Assembly: GCF_003024525.3 (NCBI RefSeq)
Contig: NZ_CP035934.2
Span: 1,302,001 to 1,366,000, forward strand
DNA from: Acinetobacter cumulans
Lineage (GTDB): Bacteria; Pseudomonadota; Gammaproteobacteria; Pseudomonadales; Moraxellaceae
DNA: 64,000 nt
Direction: 5' to 3'
Below the pieces are notes generated by a model that was not told the DNA's origin, made no database searches, and was given only the letters and a program-made list of their open reading frames with translations. Positions 56,506-64,000 of the stretch are shown here, one piece after another (the stretch's first letter is position 1; every line of letters begins with the position of its first letter). The position numbers and the translations under genes were made by a program.

Positions 56506-57165
56506 CTATATTTTACGTTTATCGAGCTGTGCAGCGAGTAAATCACCTGTGGCTTGTACCAGCATAACCAAAATGACCAAGACGACAATGACGGCAAGCA
56601 TAATTTGCATATCAAAGCGTTGGTAACCATAGCGGTAAGCAATATCACCCAAACCGCCTGCACCAATTGCACCCGCAATAGCAGATGAATTAATCATGGT
56701 GACAATGGTCACGGTAAATCCAGCCACAATGCCAGGAAGGGCTTCGGGTAAAAGCACATGCCAAATAATTTGTTTGCGGTTACTACCGATAGCTTGAGCT
56801 GCCTCAATTAAACCATGATCAACTTCACGTAGGCTGACTTCCGCAATACGTGCAAAAAATGGTGTGGCTGCCAAAGTTAGTGGCACAACGGCAGCCCAAA
56901 CGCCGTAACTGGTACCCACGATCCAGCGGGTAAGTGGAATAAGCGCGACCATTAAAATTAAAAAAGGTACAGAGCGTGTAAGGTTAACCACCCAGCCAAG
57001 GCTACGATTAATATGTTTGGCTGGATAAATGCCATATTCAGATGTACTAACCAAAATGACAGCCAAAGGCAAACCAATCAAAAAAGCAAAGAGGGCAGAT
57101 GAGCCGACCATTAACAGCGTGTCAATTGTGCCTGTAATGAGTAAATCAATGAGTTGATTGTGCAT
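56506..57165 (-). CDS. metI: Methionine ABC transporter permease MetI
   Basis: 219-residue inner-membrane permease of the MetNIQ importer for D/L-methionine, with five hydrophobic segments. GTIDTLLMVGSSALFAFLIG at the start, RSVPFLILMVALIPLTR, and the EAA-type coupling loop LREVDHGLIEAAQAIGSNRKQI. Start at MHNQLIDLL after GGAGG. It is intact, but its partners metN and metQ upstream are broken, and it overlaps the metN remnant by 20 nt. Confidence 0.92.
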   Translation of the reverse strand: MHNQLIDLLITGTIDTLLMVGSSALFAFLIGLPLAVILVSTSEYGIYPAKHINRSLGWVVNLTRSVPFLILMVALIPLTRWIVGTSYGVWAAVVPLTLAATPFFARIAEVSLREVDHGLIEAAQAIGSNRKQIIWHVLLPEALPGIVAGFTVTIVTMINSSAIAGAIGAGGLGDIAYRYGYQRFDMQIMLAVIVVLVILVMLVQATGDLLAAQLDKRKI

Positions 57166-58215
57166 AGCCGAGGACCTCCACTTGTGCAATATAAGGTGCA
57201 AGTTTGCTAGAAAGGGTATCTAGATCAAATTCGGTAGAAGCTAAGGCGACAATCAAGAACCAATGAGGTGCTGTTGAATACTGTCCACATGACTTTGTAT
57301 GAGATGTACAGGTGCATCAAATTGTTCAAAGATTAGTTTTAAGTCTGGCGACTGGCCAAGGGTAGAGGCATAACGAAGTTTTAAAATACTCAAACGATGC
57401 TGGCTGGTTTTTTCTAAATCATAACTGAGCGGTATATCCAGCTGTTCTAAGCTCAAAAGCTCTTGCGTGATCTTTTGCTGTGGGTTTGAAAATACCTACC
57501 ATACTTGACCAGACTCTACAATTTCACCTTGATCAATCACCACGACTTGATCGCAAATTTCACGAATGACCTGCATTTCATGAGTAATCAGCACAATGGT
57601 AATTCCAAGCTTTTGATTAATCTCTTTTAATAAACTAAGCACCGCTGAAGTGCTTTCAGGATCAAGTGCTGATGTGGCTTCATCGCAAAGCAGAATTTCA
57701 GGGTGATGAACCAAAGCGCGGGCAATTCCCACGCGTTGCTTTTGCCCACCAGATAATTGAGATGGATAATGATCTGCTTTATCGGCTAGGCCGACCAATT
57801 GCAATACTTCTTTTACGCGTTGATCGATATCAGTTTTGGCAAAACCAGACACTTTGAGTGGAAGTGCAATATTGTCATACACAGTTTTGGCAGACATTAA
57901 ATTGAAGTGCTGAAAAATCATGTCAATACGTTGGCGCAGTTGAATTAACTGTGCATGTGAAAGCTCTGCAAGATTTTGTTGCTGTACATGTATGCTCCCG
58001 TCACTTAATTGCTCTAGGCCATTGAGCGTGCGAATGAGGGATGATTTGCCCGCACCACTTTTTCCAATAATGCCAAAGATTGAGCCCTTGGGAATATCTA
58101 GGTTGATATTCTTAAGCGCATGCACTTGCTTGCCTTGAACAGCATAGTATTTATTTAAGTTGCGAATTTTAATGGCAGGGCGTGCGAATTCGCTATGTGT
58201 ACCAAAACTCACCAT
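57146..58215 (-). pseudogene. metN: Methionine ABC transporter ATPase MetN, nonsense plus frameshift
   Basis: ABC ATPase of the methionine importer. The ATPase core is intact: Walker [11 protein letters not shown]-loop FQHFNL, signature [15 protein letters not shown], Walker [14 protein letters not shown], and H-loop ITHEM. TAG at 57496-57498 (after [10 protein letters not shown]) stops translation at residue 239, and the same frame continues into the C-terminal NIL/ACT-like domain (KITQELLSLEQLDIPL). A one-base loss near 57256-57260 (GGTTCTTGATT) shifts the last 35 codons (LIVALASTEFDLDTLSSK), which end overlapping metI. Truncated ATPase lacks the regulatory domain and may or may not work. 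Confidence 0.92.
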
Positions 58216-58225
58216 GATTGACTCC

Positions 58226-59068
58226 TTATTTCCAGCCTGCAAACCACAGTTTTTCACCCACTTCAGCATTGATCGCTTGTTTGACTTGAGCTGAGTTTTG
58301 ATAAATATGGATGAATTTTTTTAATTGTTCGGCTTTTTCTGGATGCTGTGTTTCATAGTCATCACGAACCACGAATAAAATGGCATAGCGGTTGCTGGTG
58401 GTGTCATCAAAAGCCAGTGCATCATTTGGGTCAAGCGTACCTGCAAGGCGTAAATAATGTGGGTAACTAAAGACAAGGTCTGCTTCATCCACAGCGCGTG
58501 CAGTTTGTGGGCCTTCAACTTCAACAAATTTGAAGTTTTTAGGATTGCTGGCAATATCTTGCAAATTTGAAAGATGGTTATTCGGATCTTTTAAGCCAAT
58601 GAGTTTGACTTGTTGTAATAGCAACAGCGCACGGCCTTGGTTAACAGGGTCATTTGGGATAACCACTTGAGCGCCATTTGGCACATCTTGAAGGCTTTTG
58701 TATTTTTTAGAATACAGGCCAACATGTGTGGCAATACCATGTGCAATCGGTTTGATTTTATAAGCTGCTTCCTTGATGGCATTGCTTAAGAAGGGCTGAT
58801 GTTAAAAATAGTTTGCATCTATATCCCCGTGATTTAAGGTAATGTTTGGTGTGTTCCAATCGGAAAATTCGACCAAACGAACATTGATGCCATCTTTTTT
58901 CGCTTCATCGACTGCGACTTGTAAGGGTTTGGCAAAAGGTGGACTAATCCCAATCACAATTTCGTCTGTCGTGGTACTACGCTTTTGATTCCAAATCACA
59001 AGGCCAATGACCAGCACTGCGACAATGACCCCAATGAAGCTGAGTTTGGTTTTTGTATTTACTGCCAT
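58226..59068 (-). pseudogene. metQ: Methionine-binding protein MetQ with in-frame stop
   Basis: Substrate-binding protein of the NlpA/MetQ family. One continuous 281-codon frame interrupted only by TAA at 58802-58804, in a DANYFQHQPFL-type segment where the stop stands for the conserved Gln. N-terminal anchor FIGVIVAVLVIGLVIW; EIVIGISPPFAKPLQVA; after the stop, AHGIATHVGLYSKKYKSL, VVIPNDPVNQGRALLLLQ and YAILFVVRDDYETQ. Family members with a lipobox have Cys; here no lipobox is seen, so the anchor may be uncleaved. First gene of the metQ-metN-metI unit, with AAGGAG before metN. Confidence 0.92.
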
Positions 59069-59163
59069 AATTGAATACTCTTATTTTCAATGCATTTTTA
59101 ATAGATGTTGATCGCTTTTCATGTGTGCAACTTCGTCATACGGTTGTCATTACTGCTATGGGT

Positions 59164-60585
59164 TTAAGCTAAGGTGCTAACTTTTGTTGCAGCCTTTTCT
59201 GAAGCAGCTTTTGTGTCTTGCGGTTGACATCGATACTGTTCAACAGGATGCGTGTGCGGAAGTAAATCGCCATTTTGGAAAAGTTTGTGTCTTAAACTGC
59301 CTTGACGATATGCAGTTTTATAGCGCCCACGTTGTTGTAATTCAGGTATGACATAACGAATAAAATCGTGATGTGATTCAGGTGCAACCGTACGTGTCAG
59401 GTTAAAACCATCAATGCCTGTTTCATCTAAATATTGAATCAATTGCGTGGCAATGCTGGCGCCACTGCCGACAAATAAGGGGTAACGTCCCCCGAGTTTT
59501 AATTGGGCTTTTAAATCATTTGGTGTGATTTTTTGTGATTTAAAGCGTTGATTTACAGACGCAATGCTATTGGTTTTTTGATAGGGAATGGCTTCATCAT
59601 CAGCAAATTGACTGAGGTCGATGCCTATTGAACTTGAAAAATGGGCCAAGCCAGCTTCTGGACTGGCATAACTTATATATTCGGCAAGCTTTTGCTGTGC
59701 GAGCTCATCGGTTTCAGCAGTAATTACACTAATACCCACCAATAGTTTAAGTTGATTTGGGGCGCGGCCTTGGCTACGGGCTTGAGCTCGAATTTGTTCA
59801 ACTTGCTGTTTTACTTTCGCGGGTTGGTCTGCACCAATAAACATTGCCTCTGCATGTTGAGTCGCGAAACTTAAGCCACGTGCAGAAGCGCCAGCTTGAA
59901 ACAAAACCGGTGTGCGTTGCACTGACGGAGACACTTGGAATACCCCTTGGCTGTGATAAAACTGATCTTGGTGGTGTATTGCATGTACCTTGCTGGGCTG
60001 AGTAAATATACGCTGGGATTTATCTTTTATTACAGCATCATGTTCCCAAGAGCCTTCCCAAAATTTATAGCAGAGACTTAAAAATTCTTCGGCTTGCTCA
60101 TAACGCAGGTCATGGTCTTGTAGGCCAGTTTGACCAATTAATCGCGCTGCACTGTCGAGATAACCTGTCACAATGTTCCAGCCAATTCGTCCTTGGGTTA
60201 AATGGTCTAAACTGGCAAAACGACGAGCAAATTGATAGGGCGTTTCATAGCTTAAATTGACGGTCACGCCAAAGCCTAAATTTTGCGTTACGGCAGCCAT
60301 TGCTGAAACCAAAGTACTTGGGTCATGGCTAGGCAATTGAATGGACTCTTTTAAGGTTAAATCAATATTGCCCTGATAGACGTCGTATACGCCCGTAATA
60401 TCAGCAATGAACAGCCCATCAAATAAACCTTGTTCCAGTGTTTTAGCTAAACCTGTCCAATAGCTAAGCTCATTGAAACGATGTGATTCATCGCGTGGAT
60501 GTGTCCATAAGCCATGGTTGATATGACCCACACAATTCATATCAAAGGCATTTAAAATAATTTCTTTATCAGGTATTTGTGTCAT
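59164..60585 (-). CDS. LLM-class flavin-dependent monooxygenase (NtaA/SnaA/DszA type)
   Basis: 473-residue bacterial luciferase-like, FMNH2-dependent monooxygenase. Family features: LNAFDMNCVGHINHGLW, FDGLFIADITGVYDVY, LGFGVTVNLSYETPYQFARR, and GRIGWNIVTGYLDSAARL. The enzyme class cleaves C-S or C-N bonds; near SfnB genes it is probably a sulfonate/sulfone or thioether sulfur-scavenging enzyme, which is inferred from context. Its ATG overlaps the upstream gene's stop (TAATG), so coupled translation. Confidence 0.9.
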   Translation of the reverse strand: MTQIPDKEIILNAFDMNCVGHINHGLWTHPRDESHRFNELSYWTGLAKTLEQGLFDGLFIADITGVYDVYQGNIDLTLKESIQLPSHDPSTLVSAMAAVTQNLGFGVTVNLSYETPYQFARRFASLDHLTQGRIGWNIVTGYLDSAARLIGQTGLQDHDLRYEQAEEFLSLCYKFWEGSWEHDAVIKDKSQRIFTQPSKVHAIHHQDQFYHSQGVFQVSPSVQRTPVLFQAGASARGLSFATQHAEAMFIGADQPAKVKQQVEQIRAQARSQGRAPNQLKLLVGISVITAETDELAQQKLAEYISYASPEAGLAHFSSSIGIDLSQFADDEAIPYQKTNSIASVNQRFKSQKITPNDLKAQLKLGGRYPLFVGSGASIATQLIQYLDETGIDGFNLTRTVAPESHHDFIRYVIPELQQRGRYKTAYRQGSLRHKLFQNGDLLPHTHPVEQYRCQPQDTKAASEKAATKVSTLA

Positions 60586-61808
60586 TACAGTGTCCCTCGA
60601 CGAGGTGGAAGTACACCGTTTAATACATAGTTTGCAATAAAATAATATTTCCAGCGTGAGGCATCATGTAGAGTGTGCACACGTGCATTACGCCAAAAAC
60701 GGTCAAGACCATCACTGCGCTGACTCCCTCTGCTACCTGCGAGTTCAATTAATTTAGACGACGCCTTGAGGGCCGTATCCGTGCTATGTGCACGAACCTT
60801 AGCAACATCCAGTGAAGCTTTGGCAATATTTTCTACAGTAGGGTATGGTTTAGCGGCATCAATAGAACGCGCTGCTTGTTTAAGCAATACTTCGCTCGCA
60901 CGGACATCTGCAACAATACGACCCAATTCAAATTTGGTGAGTGGATCTTCTGTTGCAGTATCTACACCTGAATCAATCCACGGGCGGGCTTGGCGTACAT
61001 GTAGCAAGGTTTCCTCAAAGGCAGCTCGTGCAATGCCTGTTTCAATGGCTGCATGCATAATTTGAGCAAAAGGCCCGACAAGTGTAGGTGTACTAAATGC
61101 ATCATCAAATGCAATCACATCTTCAGCTTTGACCTGTACATGGTTGAATTTAACCGTGCCACTGCCTGTAGTGCGCTGGCCAAAACCCGACCAGTCATCA
61201 ATCAGTTCTAGTCCTTCACTTTCACGAGGAATAAAAGCAAGAAATTCACGGCCTTCAGCATTTTTTACGAGGGTTGGGATACGATGTGCAAATAAACTAC
61301 CTGTGCAGTAAAACTTCTCACCATTGACTTCAAAGCCATCACTTGTAGCGCTAATTGCGCTATATTTTTGTGTGGAATTTTTGGTTTTAAACTCGGCCAA
61401 GGCATTGCCAAAGCGAGCACCTTTGAGTACCTCTGCATAGAGTTTTTGTTTTTGTTGCACTGTACCTGTATTGCGGAGTACTTCAAGGGCATAAAAGTGG
61501 TTCTGTGGAATTTGACCAATCGAGCCATCTGCACCACTCATCAGTGCAATAATACGCGCAACGGTATAACTTGATACCTCAGCACCGCCGTATTCTTTAG
61601 GTACGGTAATGGCCCACAGACCTGACTGGCTGTAGCTTTCAATTTCATCGAAAGGCAGTTGTCGATCTGAATCTCGTTGAATTGCATTGTGCTGAAATTG
61701 CTCAGCTAATCGAGTCGCAATTTCAAGTGCTTCCGCATCTGAACGAATAATATGGGCATTGGCTACAGAATTGGATTGAAAAGAAACAAGGTTATGAAAT
61801 GAGGTCAT
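60585..61808 (-). CDS. sfnB: SfnB-family sulfur acquisition oxidoreductase
   Basis: 407-residue acyl-CoA dehydrogenase-fold flavoprotein of the SfnB/DszC-like group, which acts on organosulfur compounds, not CoA thioesters. HNAIQRDSDRQLPFDEIESY, VPKEYGGAEVSSYTVARI, GSIGQIPQNHFYALEVLR and GFGQRTTGSGTVKF are typical; the C-terminal RFWRNARVHTLHDASRWKY is the group's FMN/substrate end. The acyl-CoA DH catalytic Glu is absent, as expected. Paralogue of the gene upstream. Confidence 0.9.
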   Translation of the reverse strand: MTSFHNLVSFQSNSVANAHIIRSDAEALEIATRLAEQFQHNAIQRDSDRQLPFDEIESYSQSGLWAITVPKEYGGAEVSSYTVARIIALMSGADGSIGQIPQNHFYALEVLRNTGTVQQKQKLYAEVLKGARFGNALAEFKTKNSTQKYSAISATSDGFEVNGEKFYCTGSLFAHRIPTLVKNAEGREFLAFIPRESEGLELIDDWSGFGQRTTGSGTVKFNHVQVKAEDVIAFDDAFSTPTLVGPFAQIMHAAIETGIARAAFEETLLHVRQARPWIDSGVDTATEDPLTKFELGRIVADVRASEVLLKQAARSIDAAKPYPTVENIAKASLDVAKVRAHSTDTALKASSKLIELAGSRGSQRSDGLDRFWRNARVHTLHDASRWKYYFIANYVLNGVLPPRRGTL

Positions 61809-61821
61809 GTTGAGTCGTCCT

Positions 61822-63024
61822 TTAAATCCAAGCGTGGCGGGCAGGGAGTTTATTGTTAAGGTAATAATCCCCTAAGGCATGTAATTTCCAACGGATCGGA
61901 TCATGTAAGGTATGCACACGTGCATTACGCCAATGTTGATCGAGTTGATGTGCGCTTAAGCTGGAACGGCTACCGCCTAATTCGAGTAATTTTTCAGATA
62001 TCTGTAAAGCCGCATCATTGGCATACACTTTGGCTTCTGCAACCAAGATCGATGCCTTGGCTGCTTGTTCTTCTGTAATATGAGTTAATTGATCAAGTTC
62101 ATCTAGATATTCAGCGGCATCATCCAAAAGTAAAATCGCAGCATCTAAGTGCACTGCCGACTTACCCACCTCTTGTAGGGTGTAATGTTCTTCACTGGCT
62201 TTTTCCACTTGTGCATCAATTATTGGTCGAGCACGTTTTACCGCGCTGATGGTGTCGGAGAAGGCTGCTTCAGCAATACCCACATCAATAGCAACTTGTA
62301 GGAGCTGTGAATAAGCACCACGATAACTCGGCTGTGTAGTGAGTTTACGTTCATCAAAAATTAAAAATGGATCAATAACAACTTGATTGAGTTTAATCGT
62401 GCCACTTGAGGTTGTGCGTTGTCCAAAACCGTCCCAATTGTCGATGACTTCTACACCTTCAGCTTTGGCAGGCAAAATAACCAATACCACATGACCTTCA
62501 GGATAAATGGCTTTTACGGCTAACCAGTCGGCAAAACTACTGCCTGTAGAATAGAATTTTTCGCCTTGCAAAATGTAATTGCCATTTTCAATATCTAATC
62601 GAGTATTGAGAGTTTTACTGTCTTTGGTATTACGCTCTGGGCCACCATTGGCGAGTCTTTTGCCTTGCAGAATTTGATTAAAAATAAAGGTCTTCTGTTC
62701 TTCTGAGCCCATAATATCCACCAAATTAAGTAAGCTAATTTGGTTTTGCGGGATTTGACCGACACTCGAATCCGCCTGATTCAAAATACGAAATACATGT
62801 GCCAAAGTTTTATTTGAAATGAAGGCACCGCCGTATTGCTTGGGTATGCGCATGGCACCTAAGCCTTTTTGGCTAAAGAGTTCAATTTCAGCAAATGGAA
62901 GTTGACGCTTTTGATCACGAAGATTACGACCTTCTAAAGCAAAGTCGGCTACGTGGTAGGTCGCTGTAATTGCATCTTGGTCATTTTCAAGAATATGTAC
63001 ATTATCGGCAGTTAAACGAGACAT
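61822..63024 (-). CDS. SfnB-family sulfur acquisition oxidoreductase (second copy)
   Basis: 400-residue paralogue of the 60585 product, 13 nt upstream in the same unit. Matching blocks: RDQKRQLPFAEIELFSQKGL, IPKQYGGAFISNKTL, SSVGQIPQNQISLLNLV, NWDGFGQRTTSSGTIKL, and HWRNARVHTLHDPIRWK. Start is MSRLTADNV at 63024 behind AGGTG; 27 upstream codons are discarded. Tandem copies suggest two substrates or a heteromeric enzyme. First gene of the sulfur unit. Confidence 0.9.
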   Translation of the reverse strand: MSRLTADNVHILENDQDAITATYHVADFALEGRNLRDQKRQLPFAEIELFSQKGLGAMRIPKQYGGAFISNKTLAHVFRILNQADSSVGQIPQNQISLLNLVDIMGSEEQKTFIFNQILQGKRLANGGPERNTKDSKTLNTRLDIENGNYILQGEKFYSTGSSFADWLAVKAIYPEGHVVLVILPAKAEGVEVIDNWDGFGQRTTSSGTIKLNQVVIDPFLIFDERKLTTQPSYRGAYSQLLQVAIDVGIAEAAFSDTISAVKRARPIIDAQVEKASEEHYTLQEVGKSAVHLDAAILLLDDAAEYLDELDQLTHITEEQAAKASILVAEAKVYANDAALQISEKLLELGGSRSSLSAHQLDQHWRNARVHTLHDPIRWKLHALGDYYLNNKLPARHAWI

Positions 63025-63167
63025 AAGAGCACCTATATTTAATCTCCAAACGCTAACTGCTCTGATTGCAATAATTAAATGTGAGTTTTCGATGACCTTA
63101 TGCAAAAAAGTCCTATGAATTTATCCTGCTGAATTTTTTAATTTTACGTATACATTAAGTATATGAA

Positions 63168-63249
63168 ATATATTGAATTTAATTATTTATTAAGAGTTTT
63201 TAACAAGCGGTATATATTGAATTTAGATATTCATGCGATAAAATCGTAT
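63168..63249. promoter_or_regulatory. Direct and inverted repeats in the sfnB / GST divergent gap
   Basis: The 14-mer ATATATTGAATTTA occurs at 63168-63181 and again at 63212-63225 (44 bp apart, about four helix turns). An imperfect dyad ATGCGAT-N3-ATCGTAT (one mismatch) is at 63233-63249. Likely regulator sites for the sulfur genes or the glutathione transferase. The rest of 63025-63389 shows no gene. Confidence 0.4.
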
Positions 63250-63389
63250 AAAAATAAATAACTTTAGTGACAAAACATTCAGCAATTTGGAAAAAAAGTT
63301 CATTGTTTTTGAACGAGGCAGTGTCTAAAGTATCTGACTAAAATACTTGTCCGCATGGATTGGGTAAGACAATAATTTTTGGAGTATAT

Positions 63390-64000
63390 ATGCGCACCTT
63401 ATACCAGTTTCCTTTATCGCATTTTTGTGAAAAAGCACGCTGGCTACTCGACCATAAAGAGCTTGAATATACTGCTCATAATTTGATGCCTGGTGTGCAT
63501 CGTGCTTTTGCTCAGCTTAAAACAGGTCAAAATAAACTTCCTATTTTGCGTGATGAAGAATGTTGGGTTGCCGATTCTACGCAAATTGCACTGTATTTAG
63601 ATGAAAAATACCCAGAACATGGCTTGCTGAGGGCTGATCCACAATTACGCACTCAAGCTTTAGATATTAATTTAATGTCAATTGAATTGGGGCAACATGT
63701 GCGCCGTTGGGGCTTATCACATGTGCTGAATGAAGGTGGTGAGTCTTTAGATATTTTAATTGGTGAAAAAGGCTACTTACGCCAATTTGAAAAATACAGT
63801 AAACCAATTTTGAAAGCGATTATGTCCAAAGGCTATCAGCTTGATACCGACAAAGTCGCGCAATCAAAAACACAGATGCAACAGCTCATTGAACAGCTGA
63901 ATGAAAAAATTATTGAGCAGGGTGGTCGTTATTTTGTTGGCGACCGTATTGGTTTAGCAGATATTGCAGTTTGCTCGATGCTTGCACCTATCTTAGAGCT
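63390..64000 (+). CDS. Glutathione S-transferase family protein (3' end outside window)
   Basis: The frame opens at ATG 63390 behind TTTTTGGAG and is still open at the window edge, 203 codons in. N-terminal thioredoxin-like domain: LYQFPLSHFCEKARWLLDHK has the CxxxxW-type GST start with the conserved HFCEKAR; LPILRDEECWVADSTQIALY carries the glutathione-contacting Asp-Ser. C-terminal helical domain contains GGRYFVGDRIGLADIAVCSM, the N-capping Asp motif of GSTs. Normal length would be about 210-240 residues or more. Divergent from the sulfur cluster. Confidence 0.88.
   Translation, partial: MRTLYQFPLSHFCEKARWLLDHKELEYTAHNLMPGVHRAFAQLKTGQNKLPILRDEECWVADSTQIALYLDEKYPEHGLLRADPQLRTQALDINLMSIELGQHVRRWGLSHVLNEGGESLDILIGEKGYLRQFEKYSKPILKAIMSKGYQLDTDKVAQSKTQMQQLIEQLNEKIIEQGGRYFVGDRIGLADIAVCSMLAPILE

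Noticed and set aside
57146..57500. Sequencing-style frameshift at the metN TAG
   Set aside because: The frame continues unchanged across TAG, so this site is a substitution; only the site near 57256 needs an indel.

Overview
The window is a stretch of chromosome from a low-GC gammaproteobacterium, almost certainly Acinetobacter. The pointers are a fused TyrA-AroA protein behind pheA and hisC, the orders alaS-lysC-csrA, hisZ-purA and dapC-glnD-purT, a PA0148-type adenine deaminase beside an NCS2 permease, and two SfnB-family genes. The species cannot be fixed from what is visible. No rRNA, tRNA, CRISPR array, prophage or replication origin was seen. Most of the window is housekeeping sequence, with gene units separated by clear intrinsic terminators.

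Layout. 1-9.4 kb: 3' part of an acyl-CoA dehydrogenase gene, a PfpI-like protein lacking the usual cysteine, the aromatic/histidine amino-acid unit pheA-hisC-tyrA::aroA, two conserved unknowns, an alpha/beta hydrolase and yaaA. 9.4-14 kb: a 52-residue membrane peptide, a purine permease behind a structured leader with its own terminator, and an adenine deaminase gene split by a 1282-bp IS3-family element. 14-23.5 kb: two paralogous small exported proteins around a cytochrome b561 gene, then rnhB, csrA, lysC, alaS and a GAPDH/E4PDH. 23.5-25.2 kb: azlCD diverging from an Lrp/AsnC regulator broken by an in-frame stop. 25.3-35.9 kb: hisZ, purA, two M48 lipoproteins, slyD, ndh, dacC and an M61 peptidase. 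36-37.6 kb: an AT-rich gene for a large HEPN-domain protein, the best candidate for an undescribed defence or stress RNase. 37.6-53.2 kb: a pseudouridine synthase, an AlaA-like aminotransferase with an extra N-terminal domain, msrB-gpx, an M48 membrane peptidase, dapC, glnD, purT, a second azlCD-type exporter, and a Crp/Fnr regulator facing a Mpo1-like gene across a perfect palindrome. 53.2-55 kb: a second IS3-family element, with a broken transposase, inside a small lysine-rich exported protein gene. 55.3-64 kb: ychF, the methionine importer metQ-metN-metI (metQ and metN broken), an LLM-class monooxygenase and two SfnB-family oxidoreductases forming a sulfur-scavenging cluster, and the start of a divergent glutathione S-transferase gene.

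How it fits together. The conserved core (aromatic amino acids, lysine/aspartate pathway, nitrogen sensing, purines) looks intact, while accessory uptake and salvage functions are decaying: adenine deamination by IS insertion, methionine import by point lesions, and regulation of one AzlCD exporter by a nonsense codon. The three in-frame stops (TAA, TAG, TAA) are each one C-to-T change from a glutamine codon. The features most worth testing are the HEPN protein and its odd expression context, the leader before the purine permease, and the TTGTCG-N6-CGACAA operator beside the Crp/Fnr gene.
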